Shown here piece after piece: positions 32,398 through 40,520 of a stretch of DNA of 46,230 bases. The position numbers and the translations under genes were made by a program. Under the pieces are notes generated by a model, which had not been told where the DNA came from, ran no database searches, and saw nothing but the letters and a program-made list of their open reading frames with translations. The stretch lies in the NCBI GenBank assembly GCA_045649145.1, contig JAZRPK010000086.1, positions 1 through 46,230 on the forward strand. The letters are read 5' to 3'. Position 1 is the stretch's first letter, and every line of letters starts with the position of its first letter. The DNA comes from HGM11525 sp045649145. Its GTDB lineage: Bacteria; Bacillota; Clostridia; UBA1381.

Positions 32398-32831
32398 TGA
32401 TAGCAATTGGCAGTGACCACGGCGGTTTTGAGCTTAAAAACCATATTATAAAATATCTTAAAGAGCAGGGAACAGAGCTATTCGACTTCGGTACATATTC
32501 CGAGGACAGCTGTGATTATCCTGATATAGCAGAAAAGGTAGCAAAGGCTGTTGCAAACGGCGAATATGAAAAAGGCATATTAATCTGCGGAACAGGTATA
32601 GGAATATCCATTGCGGCGAATAAGGTAGACGGTATACGTGCTGCACTTTGCGGTGATGTCTATTCTGCAAAAATGACAAGAAAGCATAATGATGCAAATA
32701 TCCTTTGCCTTGGCGGCAGAGTTACAGGCAGAGAGCTTGCATTTATGATTTGCGACACATTCCTCAGCGAAGAATTTGAGGGTGGCAGACACCAAAACAG
32801 AATTGAGAAAATTCACGCATTGGAGAAATAA
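32397..32831 (+). CDS. rpiB: Ribose-5-phosphate isomerase B (RpiB/LacAB family)
   Basis: Interconverts ribose 5-phosphate and ribulose 5-phosphate in the non-oxidative pentose phosphate pathway. 144 residues. Start IAIGSDHGGFELK with Asp7-His8, active-site Cys64 in ICGTGIGISIAANK, and His97 in TRKHNDANI. Close relatives isomerise other phospho-sugars such as allose 6-phosphate or galactose 6-phosphate, but the single-gene context favours the ribose enzyme. Start overlaps the tsaB stop (TAATGA). A bidirectional terminator follows. Confidence 0.95.
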   Translation: MIAIGSDHGGFELKNHIIKYLKEQGTELFDFGTYSEDSCDYPDIAEKVAKAVANGEYEKGILICGTGIGISIAANKVDGIRAALCGDVYSAKMTRKHNDANILCLGGRVTGRELAFMICDTFLSEEFEGGRHQNRIEKIHALEK

Positions 32832-32835
32832 AGAA

Positions 32836-32869
32836 AAAGGACATTGAACCGTTAGGCTCAATGTCCTTT
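32836..32869. terminator. Bidirectional terminator between rpiB and the D,D-carboxypeptidase gene
   Basis: AAAGGACATTGA (32836-32847) and TCAATGTCCTTT (32858-32869) form a 12-bp perfect stem; inside it CC and GG pair around the tetraloop GTTA. On the minus strand it is followed by TTTTTCTTT, a good T-run, and on the plus strand by TTTAATTATT. It serves the two convergent genes, more strongly the minus-strand one. Confidence 0.9.
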
Positions 32870-32874
32870 AATTA

Positions 32875-34467
32875 TTATCTGTATTTGTCCCACGGGTCGG
32901 GAGTACGTGGCGGGTTTGACGACGGACGTCTGGTGCGTGTTGCAGTTGACGATGAGGTCGGCCTGCGGCTACCGTACTGACCTGAGCTGCTTCTGCTGCT
33001 GTAGGTTGAGCCGCTTCTACCGTTGTAGGTGGAACGGCGTGCTGTGGTTCGTGTGCGTGATTGCGTAGAATATGCAGAGGATGTACGCTGTGCGGGTCTT
33101 TGGGACTTCATTCTCTTGCGGCGGATTTTTCTTCGCTTATTGCGGTTTATTGCATTCATAAGAAGAAATGCAACAATCAGTATGAGCGGAACAAGTACAA
33201 ACGGGCTTAACAGCACTTTGCCTACTCCGTGCAGGAAGTGCAGGAGATGGTCACGTTTAACTTCATTTGACGCCAAAAGGTCAACCTGAATAGCGTTCGT
33301 GGAAAGTCCACTTGCTCCTTCGTATGTATATGTAGCAGTACCGAGATTTACACCCTTTTCAATAGGTGCGCTTATATCCTCGGCAAGCTTGATTTCCGTT
33401 TTGATGCGTTCTTCCGAATAATCCTTAGGAAGTAGCATAACTACGTCCTTTGACGGCGAGAGTGCAACTCTCGTGCTGTCCTTTGCCTCATATACCTTGG
33501 AATCGGAAACGATATCAGATGTTGTTGCTATCGTTACGCTTTTATAATTTTCAAATACATACTCAAACATTGCCTTTGAATCCACAAAGGAGTATGCGTT
33601 TTCTTTTTGGTCGGGATTTTCACAGCCCAAAACTATCGAAAGAAGTGATACGCCGCTCTTTTCAGCAGTTGAAACAAGACAACTTCCTGCCTCGTCTGTT
33701 GAACCTGTTTTAACACCTGTTGCATACGGGTAGTAGTGGAAGGTGTTACGATATCTGCTGATAAGGTGGTTGGTGGACGAAAGCATACGCTCGTCGCTAA
33801 TGTTAGTAGCGGGTAATTTAGTGGTTTTAATTTTAACCAGCTCGCAGAATTTTGCGTTTTTAAGTGCCTCACGTGTTACTATTAAAATATCGGCAGCAGT
33901 TGTATAATGGTTCTCGTCATGGAACCCGTGAGGATTTGCAAAATGTGTACCCGTCATTCCAAGCTCGGCTGCACGCTCGTTCATCAAAGCGACAAAGCTT
34001 TGAATGTCACCTGATATGTACTCTGCAATCACGTTTGCGGCATCATTTGCCGAGCTGACCAAAAGTGCTGTCAGCAGGTTTTCCAACGACATCTGCTCGC
34101 CTTTTTTAAGGTCAATCTTTGAATGTAAATATGTAATATCGGCAAGTGCGGTATCGGAAACTGTGACAATGTCGGAAAGATTGCCCTTTTCCAAAGCAAG
34201 CATTGCCGTCATAATCTTAGTGATGGAAGCGGGGAAATTGCGCTCGCTTGCGTTATTTTCGTAAATCACCCTGCCGCCCTTCAAATCATAAAGAATGGCT
34301 GCCTTTGCGCGTGGCTCGGGGAAAACGGCACTTTCGGCAGTTTCCTCTATTACCTCGCCTGAGGGTGCAGGTGTCGCGGTTGGAGTCGGCTCTGCTCCTG
34401 CAGGGAATGAGAGACACAGCAATATAACCAACACAGTCAGTATAGCTGTAATTCGGCTTCTGTTCAT
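32875..34467 (-). CDS. D-alanyl-D-alanine carboxypeptidase (penicillin-binding, DacA/DacF type) with basic tail
   Basis: Trims the terminal D-Ala of peptidoglycan stem peptides outside the cell. 530 residues from ATG at 34467, which gives a clean signal peptide (residues 1-25, ending PAGA); an in-frame TTG 42 bases upstream is less likely. Penicillin-binding motifs: SxxK as S81-I-T-K84, SxN as S139-A-N141, and KTG at 253-255 (GVKTGSTDEAGSC). A Thr/Pro/Ala linker follows the signal. After the C-terminal beta domain comes a true membrane helix (LLSPFVLVPLILIVAFLLM) and then about 85 residues rich in Arg, Ser, Thr and Gly. Ordinary family members end in an amphipathic helix, so this tail is odd. 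It should lie in the cytoplasm. Confidence 0.93.
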   Translation of the reverse strand: MNRSRITAILTVLVILLCLSFPAGAEPTPTATPAPSGEVIEETAESAVFPEPRAKAAILYDLKGGRVIYENNASERNFPASITKIMTAMLALEKGNLSDIVTVSDTALADITYLHSKIDLKKGEQMSLENLLTALLVSSANDAANVIAEYISGDIQSFVALMNERAAELGMTGTHFANPHGFHDENHYTTAADILIVTREALKNAKFCELVKIKTTKLPATNISDERMLSSTNHLISRYRNTFHYYPYATGVKTGSTDEAGSCLVSTAEKSGVSLLSIVLGCENPDQKENAYSFVDSKAMFEYVFENYKSVTIATTSDIVSDSKVYEAKDSTRVALSPSKDVVMLLPKDYSEERIKTEIKLAEDISAPIEKGVNLGTATYTYEGASGLSTNAIQVDLLASNEVKRDHLLHFLHGVGKVLLSPFVLVPLILIVAFLLMNAINRNKRRKIRRKRMKSQRPAQRTSSAYSTQSRTRTTARRSTYNGRSGSTYSSRSSSGQYGSRRPTSSSTATRTRRPSSNPPRTPDPWDKYR

Positions 34468-34526
34468 ATGTAATTTCGCTGCCTTTCCGTCTGCATAAAA
34501 AGCAGACAATTTTTATCTATATATAA

Positions 34527-34555
34527 ATTATAGCCGAAAAAAACCTATTTTGCAA
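34527..34555 (-). promoter_or_regulatory. Promoter of the D,D-carboxypeptidase gene
   Basis: Read on the minus strand: TTGCAA (34555-34550), a 17-base spacer and TATAAT (34532-34527). It lies about 60 bases upstream of the start codon at 34467 and diverges from the promoter of the two-component operon, whose -35 element is about 30 bases away, so the two could be regulated together. Confidence 0.85.
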
Positions 34556-34586
34556 CAAATAACGCAATATTTTTTACAAAAAACTA

Positions 34587-34615
34587 TGGAAAAATATTAC
34601 CGCAGATGATATAAT
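34587..34615 (+). promoter_or_regulatory. Promoter of the RR-kinase-GerMN operon
   Basis: TGGAAA (34587-34592), a 17-base spacer and TATAAT (34610-34615). It lies 43 bases before the response regulator start. The leader contains AAAAAGGAG (34640-34648). It is divergent from the carboxypeptidase promoter. Confidence 0.6.
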
Positions 34616-34658
34616 ATAAAATAAGTATTTTGTGCGTTGAAAAAGGAGCGTAACATAG

Positions 34659-35339
34659 ATGAAAATATTGGTTGTAGATGATGAAAAACTACTTGTAAAG
34701 GGTATTAAGTATAATCTTGAGCAGGAGGGTTATCAGGTGGTAACCGCATTTGACGGCGAGGAGGCGGTGCGTCTGGCACACGATGAGAGCATAGACCTTA
34801 TTTTGCTCGATTTGATGCTGCCGAAGATGGACGGACTTACCGTCTGCCGTACTGTGAGAGCCTTTTCTGATGTACCTATTATTATGCTTACTGCAAAGAG
34901 TGAGGATATTGATAAGATTTTAGGGCTTGAATACGGTGCAGATGACTATATAACCAAGCCGTTTAATATCCGTGAGGTGACATCACGTATTAAAGCGATT
35001 TTAAGACGAGTAAATCCTAAGCCGAAAGAGAATGACAACGTTATGGTTTCGGGCGATATCGAGCTTGACTACAACTTCAGACGTGTTACTATAAAGGGCA
35101 AGGTAATCGAGCTTACCGGAAAAGAATTTGACCTTTTAGAGCTTTTCTTAAAGCATCCGGGCAAGGTATACACAAGGGAGAATTTACTTGATATTGCATG
35201 GGGGTTTGACTATCCCGGTGACGTCAGAACGGTTGACGTGCATATCAGAAGGCTAAGAGAAAAGGTGGAGGGAAACCCCGCAGAGCCTGAATATATAAGA
35301 ACCAAATGGGGTGTTGGATATTATTATAAGCAAGATTAA
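34659..35339 (+). CDS. OmpR/PhoB-family response regulator
   Basis: 226 residues: receiver domain plus winged-helix DNA-binding domain. Receiver residues are complete: acidic pair Asp7-Asp8, phospho-acceptor Asp51 in LILLDLMLPKMDG, Thr in IIMLTAKSED and Lys in DDYITKPF. The effector domain runs from about residue 127 (VMVSGDIELDYNFRRVTIKG) and includes LTGKEFDLLELFLKHPGKVYTRENLL and VDVHIRRLREKVEGNP. It overlaps the kinase gene by 29 bases. It resembles WalR/PhoP-type regulators that control cell-wall genes. The divergent D,D-carboxypeptidase gene next door is a plausible target, by inference. Confidence 0.95.
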   Translation: MKILVVDDEKLLVKGIKYNLEQEGYQVVTAFDGEEAVRLAHDESIDLILLDLMLPKMDGLTVCRTVRAFSDVPIIMLTAKSEDIDKILGLEYGADDYITKPFNIREVTSRIKAILRRVNPKPKENDNVMVSGDIELDYNFRRVTIKGKVIELTGKEFDLLELFLKHPGKVYTRENLLDIAWGFDYPGDVRTVDVHIRRLREKVEGNPAEPEYIRTKWGVGYYYKQD

Positions 35340-36756
35340 AAAACGGTTTACGTCAATGCGATGGATTATGATGCTTACATACTTTGTAGCAATTTTAATA
35401 ACATTGTCATTGATGAGTATATACATTTTAGGTGTCCTTGGCGAGAGTTTGCATTCTAATGAATCGGTACTGCTTTTTGCAAAGGCAAATATCATTGCCG
35501 ATACCGTTTCGGGTGCACCTGATAATATCAAGGACGGGGCGGACAAGCAGATAGAGCAGATTATATCCGGAACTGTAATTCGTGCGTTGGCGGTAAACCC
35601 TTCGTGCACTGTTTTATACGACAGTAATAAAGAAGCGTCACTCGAGGGCAAGGTGTTGATGCGTGATATAATAAACACCGCTATGGAGGGTGAGCAAGCT
35701 CAAACCTTGAGCGAGTCTGACGACGGCAACACAATTATGTCGGTTGCTGTACCGGTTACAAAGGACGGAAAGATAATAGGAGTCGTATACCTTGTAGAAA
35801 CGATTGATGATATAGATAAGACCATTTCGTACGTTAAGATGAATATGATAATCTTCTCGGTGCTGATTAGTATTCTGGTGGGAATGCTGAGTCTGGGAAT
35901 GAGCTTTATCGTAACATCAAGACTTGACGAGTTTGTCAAGGCGGCAAAAGAAATATCCAACGGCAACTATAAAACACGTCTTAATGTCAGCGGTGATAGT
36001 GAGCTTGTCGAGCTTTCGGAGGCAATGAACTCGATGTGTCAGGCACTTGAAAATATCGACGAAACGCATAAAAAGTTTATATCAGACGTATCGCACGAGC
36101 TTAAGACTCCACTTGCGACAATTAAACTTATCTGCGACAGTATTGTTGATACAACCGAGCCTGATATAGATATGATACGAGAGTTTTTGCAAGACCTTTC
36201 AAATGAGGTGGACAGACTCACCAGAATAGTTGAAAGACTTTTGACTCTTACCAAAATCGGTAACGAGGAGGAGCAGACTACCTTTACGCCTGTTGACTTC
36301 AGCGTAATGCTTAATGCCATAATGAACAGACTAAAGCCGAATGCAGAGGCTAAGCATATTCTTTTGTGCGGAGATTTTGATTCAGCCGATATTGCTCCCG
36401 TGCTGATAGACTACGACAGGATTTGGGAGGCGGTTTATAATATAACCGACAATGCTATCAAATATACTCCCGAGAACGGAACAGTAAAGATGGAGCTTAC
36501 CACACAAGCAGGAGAGCTTGCGGTAAGCATTTCGGACAGCGGGGAGGGCATACCCGAAGAAGAGCGGGAGAAGGTGTTTGAACGCTTCTACCGCCTTGAC
36601 GATTCACGTACACGTGAGACGGGCGGAACAGGCTTGGGACTTGCTATTGCGAAAGAGGCAGTCCTCTTGCACGGCGGAAGAATAGAGATAGATAAATCTG
36701 AACTGGGCGGCAGTAAATTTGTCATATATCTTCCACTAAGAAGAGCAGAGGCATAA
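35311..36756 (+). CDS. Membrane sensor histidine kinase (HAMP-HisKA-HATPase)
   Basis: Partner of the preceding response regulator. 481 residues from GTG 35311; ATG 35356 is an alternative, and neither has a strong ribosome binding site. Layout: first membrane helix about residues 20-43, an extracellular sensor domain of about 125 residues, second helix about 172-195, a HAMP domain (FVKAAKEISNGNYKTRLNVSGDSELVELSEAMNSM), and HisKA with phospho-acceptor His262 in FISDVSHELKTPLATIKL. The HATPase domain has N box DNAIKYTPENG, G1 SDSGEGIPEEE and G2 GTGLGLAIAKEAV. It has no cytoplasmic PAS domain, unlike B. subtilis WalK. A GerMN protein follows. Confidence 0.94.
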   Translation: MLDIIISKIKKRFTSMRWIMMLTYFVAILITLSLMSIYILGVLGESLHSNESVLLFAKANIIADTVSGAPDNIKDGADKQIEQIISGTVIRALAVNPSCTVLYDSNKEASLEGKVLMRDIINTAMEGEQAQTLSESDDGNTIMSVAVPVTKDGKIIGVVYLVETIDDIDKTISYVKMNMIIFSVLISILVGMLSLGMSFIVTSRLDEFVKAAKEISNGNYKTRLNVSGDSELVELSEAMNSMCQALENIDETHKKFISDVSHELKTPLATIKLICDSIVDTTEPDIDMIREFLQDLSNEVDRLTRIVERLLTLTKIGNEEEQTTFTPVDFSVMLNAIMNRLKPNAEAKHILLCGDFDSADIAPVLIDYDRIWEAVYNITDNAIKYTPENGTVKMELTTQAGELAVSISDSGEGIPEEEREKVFERFYRLDDSRTRETGGTGLGLAIAKEAVLLHGGRIEIDKSELGGSKFVIYLPLRRAEA

Positions 36757-36792
36757 TCGGTTATTTAGCCGAGCCGGAAAGGAAAAAAGTAT

Positions 36793-37713
36793 ATGAGAAC
36801 AGGACAAAAAATAATCGGTACGCTTTTGGTGCTGGCAGTATTATTGTCTGTAACTGTTACAATTATAAATGTGGGAAATGATGATGAGGTGTTTTCTGCC
36901 AACTTGTATTTTATTAACGAAAACTCCACGTCAATTTCCGTTGAAGCAAGAGATATCAAATTTGATGAGGAATCGGAGCTTCCCGACCGTGTGCTGGATG
37001 CTCTTCGCCGAGGTCCTGCCGTGAGCGGGAGTTTGCCCATTATGTCCAAGAACACCGAATGGACTATCTCAAGGGAGTCAACACGTCTGACTGTTGATTT
37101 TACTCAGGATTTTTTGACCACCGATAACACAAAAAATCTGCTCGCAACCTATGCGGTGGTGAAATCACTTTGCAGTGTAGACAATGTAACATCGGTTAAG
37201 GTAACGGTAGCAGGCGGAGAACTGGTTGCACCGGATAACAGCCGTATAGACTATCTTGCCGACCGGGATATTAACCTCGAAACTGACACCAACACGAGCG
37301 ACAACAGAAATATCAAGCTGTATTTTGTGGCAGAGGATGGACAGCTTGATGCACAGTGGCGCAATGTAAAAATAACCGATACTGTACCGATTGAGCAGTA
37401 TGTGGTGACAGAGCTGATAAAGGGTACTCAAAAGGAAGGGCTAAGTGCAACCCTTTCACCTGATACAAAGCTGATTTCTGTGGAGGTAACCGACGGTACA
37501 GCGTATATAAATATGACAGGCGGATTTATCGATAAGCATAAGGGCACACCTGAAAAGGAGCAGATTGCAGTTTATTCGATAGTAAACTCGGTTACAGAAA
37601 TTGAGGGGATAAATAACGTACAGTTCCTGATAGACGGAAAAAAGGCAGTCGGTTTTGAAACGATTGATTTGACGACACCGGTTGAAAGAAATGAATTGAT
37701 TATAAAACAGTAA
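36793..37713 (+). CDS. Anchored protein with two tandem GerMN domains
   Basis: 306 residues. An uncleaved N-terminal membrane anchor (about residues 6-27, no lipobox) is followed by two copies of the GerMN fold. The first spans about residues 37-160 (NLYFINENSTSISVEARDI, then LPDRVLDALRRGP and a VDFTQDFL strand). The second spans about 178-300 (KLYFVAEDGQLDAQWRN, then YVVTELIKGTQKEG, AYINMTGGFID and the NVQFLIDGKK end). GerMN domains occur in the spore protein GerM and in actinobacterial LpqB. It lies 36 bases after the sensor kinase, in the same operon, and is probably an extracytoplasmic partner of it. ATG 36793 follows GAAAGGA. Confidence 0.85.
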   Translation: MRTGQKIIGTLLVLAVLLSVTVTIINVGNDDEVFSANLYFINENSTSISVEARDIKFDEESELPDRVLDALRRGPAVSGSLPIMSKNTEWTISRESTRLTVDFTQDFLTTDNTKNLLATYAVVKSLCSVDNVTSVKVTVAGGELVAPDNSRIDYLADRDINLETDTNTSDNRNIKLYFVAEDGQLDAQWRNVKITDTVPIEQYVVTELIKGTQKEGLSATLSPDTKLISVEVTDGTAYINMTGGFIDKHKGTPEKEQIAVYSIVNSVTEIEGINNVQFLIDGKKAVGFETIDLTTPVERNELIIKQ

Positions 37714-37720
37714 GTGTCCT

Positions 37721-37751
37721 ATTTTTAGCCTTACTTGATACGAGACTATAA
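37721..37751 (+). repeat. Left copy of an imperfect direct repeat flanking the AT-rich island
   Basis: Aligns without gaps to 41656-41686 with 23 of 31 identical bases, including the unbroken 11-mer TTGATACGAGA and the initial ATTTTT. It begins 8 bases after the stop of the GerMN gene. Confidence 0.5.
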
Positions 37752-37754
37752 GGG

Positions 37755-37828
37755 ATGACGAAAAAAGTTGAGAACAAAAAATGCCTCACTTGCCTAAAGG
37801 GAGGCGAACTACCGAAGATGGTGGAAGG
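37755..37828 (+). repeat. Degenerate dispersed repeat, copy 0, upstream of the Asp-box gene
   Basis: AAAAAAGTTGAGAACAAAAAA (37761-37781, at most three changes from the other copies) followed by GCCTC...GAGGC, a small hairpin (37783-37787 with 37801-37805). It ends in the purine-rich GGTGGAAGG that serves as ribosome binding site of the next gene. Related copies precede the next two genes. Confidence 0.65.
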
Positions 37829-37833
37829 ATGAA

Positions 37834-39129
37834 ATGGGTGATTGTATGCCAGTGAAAATAGTCATGGGAGAAGAAAAGCTTGTTTTTTCTCCTCCTATCA
37901 ATGAAGAAACAAAAAAATGGGGAGTATATGCTATTCCAAGAATGTGGCGCAATATTGACGGCAGGCTTATTATCAGATTTAATGGTGAAATTGATTGCGG
38001 TGACACTGATAATATGCAGGTGGTGCCGAATTTGTATTACGCATCTGATGACAATGGTGACACATGGTACTTTGTTGAAGACGGTGAAAGTGAATTTGAT
38101 ATAGGAATTTTAAACGGAATTGATAATCCTTACATAGAGACTGAAGAATCAATTATTGCTTTTCGTGAAAAGAAAAATTTAAATGCTATAGAAGGCGTTA
38201 AGGCGCAAAAAGAATTCTTATACCCCACAAAAGAAGCGATAATGAAAAGTTACAGATATGGAGACATTCCGGATACATCCAAAGGATTTGAAATACTCGA
38301 ATATGCAAACAAAGACAGCGAACCAAAGATTTATCCCGTGAAAATAGATTTTCCTGAGAGAGAAATTCTGGTTAACACGAAAGGTAATACGGGAGAGAGC
38401 TTTGTTGATGTTGAAGAAAGAATGAAACAATGTATTTTTAAAAATCCGTATTTTGGCCCTGTGATTAAACTTGCCGACGGTTCTTTAGGTGCTTATGCAT
38501 ACGGCCAGCATCCGGATGTTTCCGACCATTATTGCGGAGTTGCATATTTGCTCGCTTCGGAAGATGGCGGACACACATGGAAAAAGAGAGGTACCATAGC
38601 GGAAAGTGTTGACTTACCTTATGGATATACAGGCGACGGTCAGGAAGCCTCGATAAATATGACGCCTGATGGAATAATTATATGTGCAATGCGAATGGAT
38701 TTGTGTACTGATGTTGAGCCTTTTGGTACCGCTGTCTGCATCTCGGAAGATAATGGATATACATGGTCGAAACCTGAAATTATTTCAGATGAAAGCGTAA
38801 CGCCACATGTGGTTGCGCTTGATAACGGAGTTGCTGTTGTTGTATATGGCAGACCTGGTGTTCACTTCAAGATTTCAGAGGATAACGGAAAAACATGGAG
38901 TGGGTCTTACAGCATTATAGGGAAAACTTTGAAAGAATGCAGGGCAGAAGGTCTTGAAGATTTTAGTGCCAAATTCGGTGCTTCAATAAGTTATAGCAAT
39001 ACTTTTGTAGATAAACTAAGTGAAGATACATTTATAGTTCTTTATAATAATCTGAGATATGTTGGCGACGATGGTTTGTGTCATAAAGCAGCCTTTGTAA
39101 GAAAAATTAAAATTGAAAAAACAATTTAG
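37834..39129 (+). CDS. Cytosolic Asp-box (BNR) six-bladed-propeller protein, sialidase-superfamily-like
   Basis: 431 residues with no signal peptide or membrane helix, so cytosolic. Four Asp boxes (S-x-D-x-G-x-T-W) are clear at residues 71-78, 242-249, 304-311 and 348-355, the mark of the sialidase/neuraminidase propeller. VVYGRPGVHFKISEDNGKTW and the QEASINMTPDGIIICAMR region also resemble that superfamily. However, the N-terminal position where sialidases have R-I-P reads Y32-A-I-P35-R, so the first arginine of the catalytic triad seems absent or shifted. A glycoside hydrolase of different specificity, or a lyase, is likely. The gene is AT-rich, unlike the backbone. It is followed by a sugar kinase and a permease. 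ATG 37834 has AAGG 5 bases upstream; ATG 37846 is possible. Confidence 0.8.
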   Translation: MGDCMPVKIVMGEEKLVFSPPINEETKKWGVYAIPRMWRNIDGRLIIRFNGEIDCGDTDNMQVVPNLYYASDDNGDTWYFVEDGESEFDIGILNGIDNPYIETEESIIAFREKKNLNAIEGVKAQKEFLYPTKEAIMKSYRYGDIPDTSKGFEILEYANKDSEPKIYPVKIDFPEREILVNTKGNTGESFVDVEERMKQCIFKNPYFGPVIKLADGSLGAYAYGQHPDVSDHYCGVAYLLASEDGGHTWKKRGTIAESVDLPYGYTGDGQEASINMTPDGIIICAMRMDLCTDVEPFGTAVCISEDNGYTWSKPEIISDESVTPHVVALDNGVAVVVYGRPGVHFKISEDNGKTWSGSYSIIGKTLKECRAEGLEDFSAKFGASISYSNTFVDKLSEDTFIVLYNNLRYVGDDGLCHKAAFVRKIKIEKTI

Positions 39130-39278
39130 CCATTGAGCCAAGTGAAACAATTCGGCTTTTCAATATAGGGCAAAAATCAGCTAATATTATTCGCTTTTTA
39201 ACCTTGTATCCGTTAATTAAAAGCATCAAGTGAAAAAATATTTGGTCTTAGCTTATCACGAACTATCGCAGACAAGCT

Positions 39279-39296
39279 TTGCATCTAAACCGTCTG
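39279..39296 (+). repeat. 18-base block shared with 40677-40694
   Basis: TTGCATCTAAACCGTCTG occurs identically at 39279-39296 and 40677-40694, and the following bases remain similar (TCCCGC against CACCGC). Together with the adjoining GTCGAAATC block it marks two copies of one dispersed element. The rest of the gap 39130-39278 holds no gene; only AT-rich sequence is seen. Confidence 0.85.
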
Positions 39297-39312
39297 TCCC
39301 GCATATAAAGAA

Positions 39313-39368
39313 TGTCAAAAAAGTCGAAATCAAAAACCTTCCCATTGAGAGGGAAGTGGGTTGCGAAA
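39313..39368 (+). repeat. Truncated dispersed repeat, copy 1, upstream of the PfkB gene
   Basis: Shares the 20 bases AAAAAAGTCGAAATCAAAAA (39317-39336) exactly with copy 2, then CTTCCCATTGAGAGGGAAG (a 6-bp-stem hairpin) and GTGGGTTGCGAA, also present in copy 2. The homology stops there; the PfkB ribosome binding site GGAGG lies 13 bases downstream. Confidence 0.8.
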
Positions 39369-39390
39369 AATGATAATTTTGGAGGTTGAA

Positions 39391-40479
39391 ATGAAATATT
39401 CACAACAGTTTAAAGAAAAAAAAGAAATAGTGCAGTCTAAATTTGTAAGTGCAGGGTTTGACGGCTTTGTTGATTATGTGGTAAAACCCGTTAAAACGCG
39501 TGCGGATGAAAGTAATTGTACATATTTTTCAACTATTGATAAATTTGGTGAAAAGATTACAAGTCTTGCAGGAAGAAGCGGAAATGTAGAACTTGTTTTT
39601 GAAAAAACAGATTTTGGTGGATGCGGACCGCATTTCATTAACGGCCTTGCAAATATGGGTGTAAACTGTACTTGCGTTGGCGCTCTCGGATACCCGGAAG
39701 TTAATCCTGTATTTGATTTGCATAAAAACTGCAAAACAATAACAGTAAGTGAACCCGGATATTCATATCTTTTTGAGTTTGAAGACGGAAAGATTATTAT
39801 GAGTAATATTAAAGAAATCAGCCAGCTTACATGGAAGGATTTAATTGAACGTGTGAGCATTGAAGAACTTGTTAAATATTTTGAGGATGCAGATATTATC
39901 ACCCTTGTAAACTGGAGTTATCTTGTGCATTTCCATGAGATATATGAAAAATTCCTTGAAATCGTAATGCCTAAACTTAAAAAAAAGGATAGAAAGATTT
40001 ATATAGATATTGCAGATTGTGCAAAACGCAGTCCCGAAGAGATAAAGGCGGCTCTTAAAATGTTTGGCCGTTATAGTCAATATGCCCCCACATATCTCGG
40101 ACTTAATAAAAGTGAGGCAATGGTAATGCACTCAGTTTTGTGCGACGGTGAATACGAAGGCTCATTGCCTATAGCAAGAGCAATCAAGGAATTTTCAGGT
40201 ATTGGCACGGTTATAATTCACCCCGTTGATAGTTCTGCTGCAGTATTTGACGGCGGTGAGGTAGAAGTTCAGGGGGTTTTGTGCGAAAAACCGAAGAAAA
40301 CTACCGGCGGAGGAGATAACTTTAACTCTGGTTTTTGTGCAGGACTTTTGGCAGGTCTTGACGTAAAGAGTTGCCTTGTAAGTGGTATGACAACATCATA
40401 TCTTTATGTTAAAAATGGAAAATGCAATTGCTTTGACGACATTTGCAAGGCAATGGAAATGTACGACGACAGAGTATGA
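39391..40479 (+). CDS. PfkB-family carbohydrate kinase
   Basis: 362 residues from ATG 39391, 5 bases after GGAGG; the frame continues upstream into the repeat but without a better start. The ribokinase fold is seen from SAGFDGFVDYVVKPV and GGCGPHFINGLANMGVNCTCVGALG (glycine-rich substrate loop) to the C-terminal signature TTGGGDNFNSGFCAGLLAGL, in which Asp309 is the catalytic base. The usual DTxGAGD is altered to TTGGGDN, as in divergent members. Substrate unknown; a monosaccharide released by the upstream propeller protein is a reasonable guess. It carries many AT-rich codons and sits between two copies of the dispersed repeat, so it belongs to the accessory island. Confidence 0.88.
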   Translation: MKYSQQFKEKKEIVQSKFVSAGFDGFVDYVVKPVKTRADESNCTYFSTIDKFGEKITSLAGRSGNVELVFEKTDFGGCGPHFINGLANMGVNCTCVGALGYPEVNPVFDLHKNCKTITVSEPGYSYLFEFEDGKIIMSNIKEISQLTWKDLIERVSIEELVKYFEDADIITLVNWSYLVHFHEIYEKFLEIVMPKLKKKDRKIYIDIADCAKRSPEEIKAALKMFGRYSQYAPTYLGLNKSEAMVMHSVLCDGEYEGSLPIARAIKEFSGIGTVIIHPVDSSAAVFDGGEVEVQGVLCEKPKKTTGGGDNFNSGFCAGLLAGLDVKSCLVSGMTTSYLYVKNGKCNCFDDICKAMEMYDDRV

Positions 40480-40520
40480 TGTACATTGGCATCTAGATTA
40501 TACAGTCTTTATAGTATGGA

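Noticed and set aside
37834..39129. Annotation as a classical exo-alpha-sialidase (nanH)
   Set aside because: Asp boxes support the fold only; the R-I-P arginine is not in place and the protein has no export signal, so the specific function is not supported.
39130..39278. Terminator or decayed gene after the Asp-box gene
   Set aside because: Only a 4-bp AGCC/GGCT stem could be formed near 39136-39158 and no frame or motif of a known protein could be followed; AT-rich spacer is the safest description.
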